Shown here one piece after another: positions 54,730-62,725 of a stretch of 64,000 nt of DNA. Each line of letters begins with the position of its first letter. Position 1 is the stretch's first letter. The DNA is from Planctomycetota bacterium (GTDB taxonomy: Bacteria > Planctomycetota > UBA11346). The stretch spans positions 1 through 64,000 of the forward strand of contig JACDEI010000019.1 of the NCBI GenBank assembly GCA_013816485.1, in the 5' to 3' direction. The position numbers and the translations under genes are program-made. The notes beneath the pieces are model-generated. The model saw only the letters and a program-made list of their open reading frames with translations. It ran no database searches and was not told the origin of the DNA.

Positions 54730-55385
54730 CCTGGGACTGGAGCTATGCCTGGAGTTGTCTGCCGCTGCTGTGGCAGGCGGGTTTGATCACCGTGCTGGCG
54801 ACCGTCATCGGTGGTGCCTTGGCGGCGGTGGGCGGTCTGCCGTGGGCGGTGCTGCTGCGCAGCGACCACGCATGGGTACGCCGTCCGGCGGATGCAGTCC
54901 TGCAGGTGGTGCGCAACACGCCGCTGCTGGTGCAACTCTACCTGCTCTACTACGGCCTGCCGCACCTGGGCTGGTCACCGTCGCCGCTGGTGATCGGTAT
55001 CGCCGGCTTGGCATTGCACTACGCGGCATACGCGGCGGAAGTGTATCGCGCTGGATTTTCCGCCGTACCAGCGGGACAGACCGAGGCTGCGCGGGTGCTC
55101 GGGCTGTCGCGTTGGCAGCGGTTCCGTCACGTGCTGGTGCCGCAAGCGATCCCGCCGGTGCTGCCTGCACTCGGCAACTTGGTGGTGGCGTTGTTCAAGG
55201 ACACACCGGTGTTGTCGGCCATCACCGTGATCGAGTTGCTGACGCGGGCGAAACTGCTTGGCGCGGAATCATTCCGCTACCTCGAACCGATGACGCTGGT
55301 GGGCGTGTGGTTCCTCATCGCCTCGCTGGTGGCGGCGTGGCCGCTCACCCGCCTTGAACATCGCCTGCGCAGGATCCCCACATGA
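54726..55385 (+). CDS. ehuD: Ectoine/hydroxyectoine ABC transporter, permease
   Basis: The 219-residue paired permease carries its own EAA loop (GQTEAARVLGLSRWQRFRHVLVPQAIPPVLP) and a HisM-type sequence VVRNTPLLVQLYLLYYGLP. About five helices. It overlaps both neighbours by four bases. It pairs with EhuC and is energised by EhuA. Confidence 0.88.
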   Translation: MTWDWSYAWSCLPLLWQAGLITVLATVIGGALAAVGGLPWAVLLRSDHAWVRRPADAVLQVVRNTPLLVQLYLLYYGLPHLGWSPSPLVIGIAGLALHYAAYAAEVYRAGFSAVPAGQTEAARVLGLSRWQRFRHVLVPQAIPPVLPALGNLVVALFKDTPVLSAITVIELLTRAKLLGAESFRYLEPMTLVGVWFLIASLVAAWPLTRLEHRLRRIPT

Positions 55386-56131
55386 GCGACACCCCGGTGG
55401 TCATCAGCGGCCTGCACAAGGCCTTCGCCAGTCAGCCGGTGCTCACGGGCATCGACCTGACCATCGCCAACGGGCAACGATTGGCGTTGCTGGGTCCCAG
55501 CGGGGGAGGCAAGACCACGTTGTTGCGTGTGCTCAGTGCCCTCGAACGTCCGGATGCTGGCACGGTACGTATCGGCGACGAACGGTTGTGGGGTGATGAC
55601 GTGTCTGCCGCGGAACACGAACGCGCCCGACGTCTGGTCGGCATGGTGTTCCAGCAGTTCAACCTGTTTCCGCACCTGACGGTGATGGGCAATTGTATCC
55701 TCGCTCCCCGTCTGGTGCGAGGCCTGGGTGAAGACGCCGCCCGTGCGGAAGCAGGCACGTGGTTGGATCGCGTCGGCCTGCGCGACAAGGCCGATGCTTG
55801 GCCAGCGACCTTGTCCGGCGGTCAACGGCAGCGGGTCGCCATTGCTCGTGCGCTGTGTATGCGCCCGGAGGTGTTGTGTTTCGATGAACCGACCTCTGCC
55901 CTTGATCCGGAACTGGTCGGCGAGGTGGTGACGGTGGTACAGGAACTCGCACGCGAGATCAGCACCACCATGGTCCTGGTGACGCATCAGGTCGGATTCG
56001 CCCGCGCGGTCGCAGATCGTGTGGTGGTGCTGGCCGACGGCCAGTTGATCGAAGACGGACCGCCGGAGCAGGTGTTCGACCAACCCAACCATGAACGCAC
56101 CCGCCGGTTCCTCGGCGCCATCACGGGCTGA
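55382..56131 (+). CDS. ehuA: Ectoine/hydroxyectoine ABC transporter, ATPase
   Basis: The 249-residue ATPase has Walker A GPSGGGKTT (residues about 38-46), Q-loop VFQQFNLFPHLTV, signature LSGGQRQR, Walker B VLCFDEPTSALDP and the switch His in LVTHQVGFA. These are the classic features of polar amino-acid-type importers. Order ehuB-C-D-A behind ectABCD differs from the stand-alone ehuABCD-eut arrangement known in rhizobia. Confidence 0.9.
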   Translation: MSDTPVVISGLHKAFASQPVLTGIDLTIANGQRLALLGPSGGGKTTLLRVLSALERPDAGTVRIGDERLWGDDVSAAEHERARRLVGMVFQQFNLFPHLTVMGNCILAPRLVRGLGEDAARAEAGTWLDRVGLRDKADAWPATLSGGQRQRVAIARALCMRPEVLCFDEPTSALDPELVGEVVTVVQELAREISTTMVLVTHQVGFARAVADRVVVLADGQLIEDGPPEQVFDQPNHERTRRFLGAITG

Positions 56132-56134
56132 ACC

Positions 56135-56755
56135 ATGAGTGAGATCATCAACGCCTTTTCGCTGTTCTTCGCGCTGCTCAATCCATTCCTGGTCGGCGTC
56201 TACCTCGTGCAGTTCATCCGCACGCTGGAAGCACGGCAGTTCACCGCCGTACTGGTGCGCGGTGGCTGTATCGCCGGTCTGGTGTTCATGGTCTTCGCCA
56301 TCGCTGGCGATCGGGTGTTTGGTCTGATTGGCATCCGTTTCGCCGCCTTCCAGGTCTTCGGTGGTGTGGTCTTCATCCTCATCGCCATCCGTGCGGTCTT
56401 CGGTGGCGCCGAAAGCCAGACCGCTCTGCGGGGCGAGGCTGAGCACCTGGCCGGGGCCATCGCCATGCCCTTCCTCATCGGTCCGGCGACCGTCAGCGCC
56501 AGCGTGCTCATCGGCGCGCAGGTCGGACCGTTGGCGGCTTGTAGCATCATCCTCGTGGTATTGACCCTGACCGTGACCCTGGTGGCGTTGGGTAAACTCG
56601 GTTACGACCGGCTGCAACGTGCCAACGCCCGGCTGGCTGAACGCTACATCGAGATCGCGGGACGCATCGCGGCGATGATCATGGGATCGATCGCGGTCGA
56701 CATGGTGTGGACCGGGCTCAGTCGGCTGCTGGCCGAAAGTCCTTTGGTTCGCTGA
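56135..56755 (+). CDS. MarC-family integral membrane protein
   Basis: The 206-residue protein has about six helices and resembles the MarC/UPF0056 family (NAFSLFFALLNPFLVGVYL, then AIAMPFLIGPATVSASV, with GSIAVDMVWTGLSRLL at the end). The family function is unresolved; transport has been proposed. It begins three bases after ehuA, so it is part of the operon, and may export or release solutes on osmotic down-shift. That is inference. Confidence 0.85.
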   Translation: MSEIINAFSLFFALLNPFLVGVYLVQFIRTLEARQFTAVLVRGGCIAGLVFMVFAIAGDRVFGLIGIRFAAFQVFGGVVFILIAIRAVFGGAESQTALRGEAEHLAGAIAMPFLIGPATVSASVLIGAQVGPLAACSIILVVLTLTVTLVALGKLGYDRLQRANARLAERYIEIAGRIAAMIMGSIAVDMVWTGLSRLLAESPLVR

Positions 56756-56761
56756 GCACTG

Positions 56762-57319
56762 GTGCCAGCAATCCAACCAACCACACTGCCCGCCATCATG
56801 GCCAGCACCGAGCCGACCGATTCCTCTGTCGATGCCCAGACCCGTCAGATCCTGCGCTCGCTGCGCCGCATCATCCGTCGCACCGACATCAGTTCGCGTG
56901 AACAGGAACAAGATTTTGGTGTCACCGCGCCACAACTGCTGTGTCTCATCGCCGTGGTCGAGGCCGGCACCACCACCCAGGTCGAACTGAGCGAACGGCT
57001 GCAACTCGGCGGCAGCACCATCAACGGCGTGGTCGATCGCCTGGAGCAGAAGGGCCTGTTGACGCGCACCCGCGATCCGCAAGACCGTCGCCGGTTGCTG
57101 ACCACCGCCACCGAGGCCGGTCGCGATCTGGTGCGCCGCGCGCCGCCACCGTTGCACAGCCGGCTCGTACATGGCCTGGAGCGCATGTCGGAATTCGAAC
57201 GCGCGACCATCGCCCGCAGTCTGGAAGTGCTCGTCGATCTGTTGGAGGCGGGCAACCTCGATGTCGCGCCGATCCTCACCGAAGGCCCGATCCAACGTCC
57301 GGATGAAGTCACCGGCTAA
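56762..57319 (+). CDS. MarR-family transcriptional regulator, EctR-like
   Basis: The product (185 residues from GTG 56762, or 173 from ATG 56798) has a winged helix-turn-helix of the MarR type (about 60-130; TQVELSERLQLGGSTINGVVDRLEQKGLLTRTRDPQDRR). Its position at the end of the ectoine operon resembles ectR of methylotrophs, a repressor of ectABC. Likely targets are the spaced 10-bp repeats upstream of ectA. The promoter it controls is inference. A bidirectional terminator follows. Confidence 0.9.
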   Translation: MPAIQPTTLPAIMASTEPTDSSVDAQTRQILRSLRRIIRRTDISSREQEQDFGVTAPQLLCLIAVVEAGTTTQVELSERLQLGGSTINGVVDRLEQKGLLTRTRDPQDRRRLLTTATEAGRDLVRRAPPPLHSRLVHGLERMSEFERATIARSLEVLVDLLEAGNLDVAPILTEGPIQRPDEVTG

Positions 57320-57380
57320 CGTGGATTGCGCGGTGATCAGCTGGTGGTGCCAGCGGAGTATCGCAGATGATCCCACCTAA

Positions 57381-57410
57381 CGAAAAACCCCGGATTTCTC
57401 CGGGGTTTTC
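57381..57410. terminator. Bidirectional terminator
   Basis: CGAAAAACCCCGGA, loop TTTC, TCCGGGGTTTTCG forms a stem with A and T runs on both sides, between the ectoine operon end and the convergent glnA. It suits termination on both strands. Confidence 0.92.
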
Positions 57411-57435
57411 GTGGCCTTTGGCCGTACGCGCCGCT

Positions 57436-58845
57436 TTAGGCGTCGTAGTAGAGGTAAAACTCGTACGGGTTCGGGCGGAGCTTCATCGGCTCCACTTCGT
57501 TCTCGCGCTTGTAGCTGACGTAGGCCTCGATCATGTCCTCGGTGAAGACATCGCCGGCGGTCAGCCAAGCCTTGTCTTGCTCCATGGTGTCGAGCGCTTC
57601 TTCCAGCGATTTGCAGGTGCCGGGGATCTGCGCCAGTTCCTCGGGCGGCAGGTCGTAGATGTTCTTGTCCATCGGCTTGCCCGGATCGATCTGATTCTTG
57701 ATGCCGTCGATGGCCGCCATGAGGATCGCGGCGGTCACCAGGTACGGGCTGCCCGAGGCGTCGGGGCAACGGAACTCGAAGCGGCGAGCCTTGTCACCCT
57801 GCACGTGCGGGATGCGGATCGACGCGGAGCGGTTGCTGGCCGAGTAGGCGAGATTCACCGGGGCTTCGTAGCCCGGCACTAAGCGACGGTAGCTGTTGAC
57901 GCTGGGGTTGGTGAACGCCTGGATCGACTTGCCGTGCTTGAGGATGCCGCCGATCGCCCACAGGGCGTTCTGCGACAACTTGGTGTAGACGTTGCCGGCG
58001 AAGGTATTCTTGCCGTCCTTCCAGATCGACATGTGGTTGTGCATGCCGCTGCCGTTGTCGAAGAACATTGGCTTAGGCATGAACGTCGCCGTCTTGCCGT
58101 GCTGGTAGGCGGTGTTCTTGACCGCGTACTTGTACTGGTGCACCAAGTCGCCAGCGGTGACGACCGAGCCGTACTTGATGCCGATTTCGCACTGGCCGGG
58201 GCTCGCCACCTCATGGTGATGGAGGTCGATCTCCATGCCCATGGTCTGCATGTTGGTGGTGATCTCGCTGCGGATGTCCATCAACTGGTCGGCCGGCGTC
58301 GCGGGGAAGTAGCCCTGCTTGTGGCGGATCTTGTGACCCTGGTTGATACCGTCGTCGATGCCCATGTTCCACGGCGCTTCGCTCGAATCGAGGTAGTAGA
58401 ACGAGGCCTGCGGCGAGCTGTGGTAGCGGATCGAGTCGAAGATGAAGAACTCGGGTTCCGGGCCGAAGTAGGCCATGTCGCCGATGCCGGTGCTCTTGAG
58501 GTAGGCGAGGGCCTTGTGCGCGATGCCGCGCGCGTCGCGGGTGTAGCGCTGGCCGGTGCGCGGATCGTAGATGTCGCCGAAGAAACAGATGGTCGGCTGC
58601 TCACGGAACGGATCGACGAAAACGGTCGCCGGGTCCGGCTTGATGTTCATGTCCGACTTCTCGATGCCCTGCCAGCCACGGATCGAACTGCCGTCGAAGG
58701 GCAGGCCTTCCTCGAACAGCTCCTTCGTCAGGCGGTGGCCCGTGATGGTGAAGTGCTGGAGGGTGCCGAACAGATCACCGAACATGATGTCGATGTATTT
58801 GGCGCCGTGGTCCTTGGCGAGTTGCAGGGCTTTTTCAACGCTCAT
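57436..58845 (-). CDS. glnA: Glutamine synthetase type I
   Basis: The 469-residue enzyme makes glutamine from glutamate and ammonia. Motifs: FDGSSIRGW, GPEPEFFIFD, MFFDNGSGMHNHMSIWKDGKN and the ATP-site KARRFEFR-type segment DKARRFEFRCPD. The adenylylation tyrosine is present in NIYDLPPEE, so control by GlnE is likely. AGGAG lies 7 bases before the ATG. It is the third minus-strand gene after amt and glnK, probably with its own promoter, since 220 bases including a hairpin separate it from glnK. Confidence 0.97.
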   Translation of the reverse strand: MSVEKALQLAKDHGAKYIDIMFGDLFGTLQHFTITGHRLTKELFEEGLPFDGSSIRGWQGIEKSDMNIKPDPATVFVDPFREQPTICFFGDIYDPRTGQRYTRDARGIAHKALAYLKSTGIGDMAYFGPEPEFFIFDSIRYHSSPQASFYYLDSSEAPWNMGIDDGINQGHKIRHKQGYFPATPADQLMDIRSEITTNMQTMGMEIDLHHHEVASPGQCEIGIKYGSVVTAGDLVHQYKYAVKNTAYQHGKTATFMPKPMFFDNGSGMHNHMSIWKDGKNTFAGNVYTKLSQNALWAIGGILKHGKSIQAFTNPSVNSYRRLVPGYEAPVNLAYSASNRSASIRIPHVQGDKARRFEFRCPDASGSPYLVTAAILMAAIDGIKNQIDPGKPMDKNIYDLPPEELAQIPGTCKSLEEALDTMEQDKAWLTAGDVFTEDMIEAYVSYKRENEVEPMKLRPNPYEFYLYYDA

Positions 58846-58870
58846 GGAAATGCTCCTAGGCAGGATTAGT

Positions 58871-58889
58871 CCGCGGGATTTTTCCGCGG
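58871..58889 (-). promoter_or_regulatory. Small stem in the glnA leader
   Basis: Two copies of the self-complementary CCGCGG (58871-58876, 58884-58889) can pair across a 7-base loop, in the leader just upstream of the glnA Shine-Dalgarno sequence. A role in translation or RNA stability is possible but unproven. Confidence 0.3.
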
Positions 58890-59028
58890 GGGGTGCTGGC
58901 GGGGCGCGCAGGCTAGCCGCCTCAAGGGGTGGGGCAAGGACACCGGAAGAGGTGTGTGAGAAACTGAGCGAAATTTACGCTGGGGTGTGCCAAAGACGGT
59001 TTTTTCCGCGCGTTGGCGTCTGACGGAA

Positions 59029-59057
59029 CACCCCTGTCGGACGGGCCGACAGGGGTG
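59029..59057 (-). terminator. Stem-loop after glnK
   Basis: A perfect 12-bp stem (CACCCCTGTCGG with its complement) and a 5-base loop lie 10 bases after the glnK stop. A T-rich run does not follow directly, so it may be a weak terminator or an RNA-end protector. Confidence 0.6.
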
Positions 59058-59067
59058 CCGTGGCGCG

Positions 59068-59415
59068 TCAGATCGCTTCCGGGCCGCGTTCGCCAGTACG
59101 GATGCGGATGCAGTCTTGCAGCGGCATGATGAATATCTTGCCGTCGCCGACCTTGCCTTCCTCGCCGGTGCGGCCGGCCTTGATGATGGCTTGGACGGTC
59201 GGCTCGACGAACTCGTCGTTCACCGCGATCTGCAGCTTCACTTTGCGCAGCAGGTTGACGGTATACTCGTGACCGCGATAGATTTCGGTGTGGCCTTTCT
59301 GGCGGCCGAAACCTTGTACGTCGCTGATGGTTAGGCGCACGACCTCGACCTCGTTGAGCGCTTCCTTGACGGCCTCCAGCTTGGAGGGCTGGATGATGGC
59401 CTCGATCATTTTCAT
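59068..59415 (-). CDS. glnK: Nitrogen regulatory P-II protein
   Basis: The 115-residue trimeric signal protein senses ATP/ADP and 2-oxoglutarate and controls Amt and nitrogen enzymes. Features: MKMIEAIIQPSKLEAVKEAL, the T-loop with GFGRQKGHTEIYRGHEYTVNLL (Tyr51 region for uridylylation), and the C-terminal GKIFIMPLQDCIRIRTGERG. AAGGA precedes the ATG at 59415. Directly downstream of amt, which marks it as GlnK rather than a free-standing GlnB. Confidence 0.95.
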   Translation of the reverse strand: MKMIEAIIQPSKLEAVKEALNEVEVVRLTISDVQGFGRQKGHTEIYRGHEYTVNLLRKVKLQIAVNDEFVEPTVQAIIKAGRTGEEGKVGDGKIFIMPLQDCIRIRTGERGPEAI

Positions 59416-59469
59416 GGTGATGTCCTTGGGGAGATTTGGTGTAGGTAGGGTGGGGAACGTAGGTGGCAC

Positions 59470-59502
59470 CCGGTCGCAGGCCAGTGTCTGACCTGCGACC
59501 GG
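59470..59502 (-). promoter_or_regulatory. Stem-loop between amt and glnK
   Basis: An 11-bp stem (CCGGTCGCAGG / CCTGCGACCGG) with an 11-base loop lies 10 bases after the amt stop. With no T run it may act as a partial terminator or processing site, setting the amt to glnK ratio. Confidence 0.5.
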
Positions 59503-59511
59503 TCGCCGGCA

Positions 59512-60960
59512 TCAGTTGGCGTTGTTATAAGCCTCTTCGCCGTGCTGACTGAGGTCGAGGCCTTGTTCTTCCTCCTCCTCCGTCACGCGCAGCCCCATGA
59601 GGGGTTTGAGGACCCCGAGGATGACCGCGGTGATCACACCACACCAGATGACGGTAAAGCCCACGCCCTTGATCTGGAGCCAGACCTGGGTGGCAATCGA
59701 TTCGATCTCCTTGAAGCCGCCGAAGGCGGTCGAGGCGAAGACACCGGTCAGGATGGCGCCGACGATACCACCGACCCCGTGGACGCCGAAGGCATCCAGC
59801 GAGTCATCGTAGCCAGCAGCGCGTTTCACCACGGCGACGGCGAAGTAGCACACCACACCCGAAACCGCGCCGATGGCGAGAGCACCCATCGGGCCGACGA
59901 AACCAGCGGCGGGAGTGATCGCGACGAGTCCGGCAACCGCACCTGAGGCGATACCGAGCGCGCTCGGCTTGCCATGGCGGATCCATTCACAGACCATCCA
60001 AGCAAAGCCCGCCATCGCGGTGGCGATCTGGGTGACCATCATGGCCATGCCCGAACCCTGACCGGCAGAGACCGCCGAACCAGCGTTGAAGCCGAACCAG
60101 CCGACCCACAGGAGAGCGGCACCGACCACGCTCAGCACCATGCTGTGCGGCGGCATCGGACGCTGTGGGTAACCCTTGCGCTTGCCGAGCATGATCGCGG
60201 CCACCAGACCAGCCACACCAGCATTGATGTGCACCACGGTGCCACCAGCGAAGTCGAGAACACCCCAGTCCCACATCAGACCGCCTGGGCCGCTCCACAC
60301 CATGTGGCAGATCGGCAAGTAGACCAAAGTCAGCCACAGGGCGGTGAAGACCATCATGGTGCTGAATTTCATGCGTTCAGCGAAGGCACCGACGATCAGT
60401 GCCGGAGTGATGATGGCGAAGGTCAACTGGAAGGTGAAGAAGACCGATTCAGGAATGGTCAGCGTCATACTTTCCAGGGAGATTCCTGCGGCGAATGCTC
60501 GATCGAGACCACCGAAGAACGAATTGAAGTTGAGGACATGTTCCGCCATGTTCGCCGTGCTGAAGGCGAGGCTGTAGCCGTAGATGGTCCACAGGATCGT
60601 CACCATGCAGACTATGGCGAAACACTGCATGATCACCGACAGGGCGTTCTTCGCTCGGACCAGGCCGCCGTAGAACAGGAACAAGCCCGGAATGGTCATC
60701 AGGAGCACGAGGCAGACAGACATCAGCATCCACGCCGTGTCGCCGCTATTGAGCGGAGTTGGCGCAGCAGGCTCAGGCGCTGCTTCGGCTGGGGCGGCTT
60801 CTGCGACCACGGCGGGGGCAGCGGGTGCCGCCTCGGTGGGCGCAGCAGGTGCCGTAGCCGCTGGGGCGGGCGCAGGTGCAGGAGCGGGATCCTCTGCCCA
60901 GAGGGCGGGACCGCAGCCGATGGCCAGCGCGGCGAGGAGGGTGAGGATGTGGCGCATCAT
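59512..60960 (-). CDS. amt: Ammonium transporter
   Basis: The 482-residue protein has a signal peptide (about 1-22), then an alanine- and proline-rich stretch (about 24-70) and the 11-helix Amt core. Core motifs: GGLVRAKNALSV, FQLTFAIITPALIVGAFAERM, and the twin-histidine pore residues in VVHINAG and DAFGVHGVGG. It imports ammonium or ammonia and is gated by GlnK. The start at 60960 follows AAGGA. The A/P-rich outer linker is unusual. A sigma-54-like site lies 54 bases upstream. Confidence 0.96.
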   Translation of the reverse strand: MMRHILTLLAALAIGCGPALWAEDPAPAPAPAPAATAPAAPTEAAPAAPAVVAEAAPAEAAPEPAAPTPLNSGDTAWMLMSVCLVLLMTIPGLFLFYGGLVRAKNALSVIMQCFAIVCMVTILWTIYGYSLAFSTANMAEHVLNFNSFFGGLDRAFAAGISLESMTLTIPESVFFTFQLTFAIITPALIVGAFAERMKFSTMMVFTALWLTLVYLPICHMVWSGPGGLMWDWGVLDFAGGTVVHINAGVAGLVAAIMLGKRKGYPQRPMPPHSMVLSVVGAALLWVGWFGFNAGSAVSAGQGSGMAMMVTQIATAMAGFAWMVCEWIRHGKPSALGIASGAVAGLVAITPAAGFVGPMGALAIGAVSGVVCYFAVAVVKRAAGYDDSLDAFGVHGVGGIVGAILTGVFASTAFGGFKEIESIATQVWLQIKGVGFTVIWCGVITAVILGVLKPLMGLRVTEEEEEQGLDLSQHGEEAYNNAN

Positions 60961-61605
60961 AGACAGGTGTCCTTTTGCTTTGGGTTGAGGCGCGATGTAG
61001 AGTCCAACCCTTGGCAACTGGCAGGCCCAAGTCTGGCACCGACCAGGGTCCATCTCTCTAAGTGTTTGGAGAAGAGAGGGATGACGGTGTTTTTCTGGCC
61101 TCTGTGTAGCGGCACTGCAGATCATTACCCTGCATCCAAATGAAGCGCCGAGACGAGAAAACGCCCAATTATTGACCAGCCCGACAATTCTCGGTCAGGG
61201 ATGCTCACACGGAATTCCCTCCGTGCGATCCAGCCTCGGTGCAGGCCCGTAAGCGTGCTCCGACCATGATCGCGCGGGGATCGCAACTCGTGAAAAGTGC
61301 TCCGCCAAGGGATCACCAGCAGGCGGAGGATCATCCGACCGCAACCGGTGGTGGAGCATTCTCTCAATCCTCCACCAGCACTGGTGGAGGTCATGGCGAG
61401 GAACCGTCCCAGGAATCGGCGACCACATCCAATCGGTTTCGCCTCAAGGACATGGGAAACGCCCTACTGACACACAACGACTCCACACGGTCGGTCGCGG
61501 AATTGTCGCATGCGGGGTGCGACCTAGCGTGGCCCGGCGCTGCGGCCTGAGCGGGTCGTAGTGCCAGACGCAGCCAGAACGCTGGCCAGATGCCGAAGGA
61601 ATCCC
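60961..61605. other. Divergent intergenic region between amt and the first BRCT gene
   Basis: This 645-base gap holds a sigma-54-like site (61014-61028) and a 10-bp hairpin (61369-61390, CCTCCACCAG and complement, loop CA). Short open frames exist on both strands, but none has a signal peptide, family motif or convincing codon pattern. It probably contains the promoters of both flanking units and perhaps an unrecognised small RNA. Confidence 0.5.
61014..61028 (-). promoter_or_regulatory. Possible sigma-54 promoter of amt
   Basis: Read on the minus strand, GGGCCTGCCAGTTGC has the invariant GG and GC at the correct 12-base spacing and the TTGC half in full; the TGGCAC half matches only in part. 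It would give a leader of about 40 bases for amt, a gene often under nitrogen control by sigma-54. The match is moderate. Confidence 0.35.
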
Positions 61606-62715
61606 ATGGACTCGACTGCACGTACGCCCGGATGGATGGTCGGTTTGCTGGTCATCTTTACGCTGGCGACCGCCACCACCTTCGGCCTGTTCCTCTTCCG
61701 CCATGCGGAAAAGGCCGCGCTCAGGGAGCAGCAGAACCAGCTCACCTACGAGCTGAAGGAACTGCGCGGGCTGGAGGGTTACCTCGCTCTCTTGGTGCCG
61801 CCGCTCGACAACCAGATCGCCAGCCGCCGGGTGTTGCGCGCATCGCTGACGGAAGCCGACACCCAGGCCTCGGATGACATCGCACGCATGGTCACGCAGA
61901 ACCAGAGCGACGTGAAGATCATCGAAGAGCAGATCAACAAACAGATCAAGACCTACCAGGACGTGCTCAAGGACGCCAAGGAGCGACGCGCCGAACTGGC
62001 GCAGGAAGAAACCCGCGCCTTTGCCAACGAACGCGACTTCGACGAACGCCGTGCCACGTTGCGGGCGAAGATCGAAGTGATCTCGCAAGAGATCGAAGGC
62101 GTGAAGAAGAAGGGCCGCAGCGAGAACGCCGTGCTCGACACCCGCATCGTCCAACTCGAAGACCGCGTGGGTGAGCTGACCCAGCAGCGCGAACTCGGCG
62201 CCAAGGAACTCAAGCCCGACGGCCAGATCCTCCAGGCCGCCGCCACCGACGGCTTTGTCATCCTCAACATCGGTCAGCGGCACAATCTCCGCAAAGGGAC
62301 GCGCTTCACCGTCTACAGCCGCCGCGCCGGCAAGGTGGTCTACAAGGGCGTGATCGAGGTCACCCGGGTGGAGGATCAGATCTCCACCGCGCGCGTCCTG
62401 GAAGAGACCGACCGCAACGATCCGCTGCTGGCGAACGACTTCATCTCCAATCCGGTCTACAGCCCGGACAAGGTCAAAGGTTTCGCCATCCGCGGCGATT
62501 TCACCCGCTACAGCAAGGATGAACTGCGGCGCTTCATCGTCGAGAACGGCGGTCGCTACGACGCCGAGCTATCGGTCAACACCGACTACCTCGTGGCGGG
62601 TAACCGCAGCGACGAAGCGCTCCAGCAGGCGATCAAGCTCGGTATCAGCATCCTGAGCGAGGAGCAGCTCATCGAATCCCAGCTCTTCCGTCTCCCCGAC
62701 GGTCAGAAGCAATAA
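61606..62715 (+). CDS. Membrane-anchored coiled-coil protein with C-terminal BRCT domain (paralogue 1)
   Basis: The 369-residue protein has one N-terminal membrane helix (about 10-31) and a long charged coiled coil (about 32-215). A small beta-rich domain follows (about 225-280; LRKGTRFTVYSRRAGKVVYKGVIEV, reminiscent of the FlgT C-terminal fold). A BRCT domain ends it (about 288-358): FAIRGDFTRYSKDELRRFI, ENGGRYDAELSVNTDYLVAG, and a final ILSEEQL helix. BRCT domains normally act in DNA repair, so an anchored form is odd. AAGGA precedes the ATG. It is followed after 10 bases by its paralogue. Confidence 0.8.
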   Translation: MDSTARTPGWMVGLLVIFTLATATTFGLFLFRHAEKAALREQQNQLTYELKELRGLEGYLALLVPPLDNQIASRRVLRASLTEADTQASDDIARMVTQNQSDVKIIEEQINKQIKTYQDVLKDAKERRAELAQEETRAFANERDFDERRATLRAKIEVISQEIEGVKKKGRSENAVLDTRIVQLEDRVGELTQQRELGAKELKPDGQILQAAATDGFVILNIGQRHNLRKGTRFTVYSRRAGKVVYKGVIEVTRVEDQISTARVLEETDRNDPLLANDFISNPVYSPDKVKGFAIRGDFTRYSKDELRRFIVENGGRYDAELSVNTDYLVAGNRSDEALQQAIKLGISILSEEQLIESQLFRLPDGQKQ

Positions 62716-62725
62716 GGAGCCGGAC

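Noticed and set aside
55277-57376. A 699-codon open frame antisense to ehuA, marC and marR
   Set aside because: It runs across three well-supported genes, has odd composition rich in His, Gln and Asp, and no start signal.
61239-61550. A 103-residue open frame between amt and the BRCT genes
   Set aside because: Low-complexity Gly/Ser/Thr composition, a hairpin inside, and no start signal.
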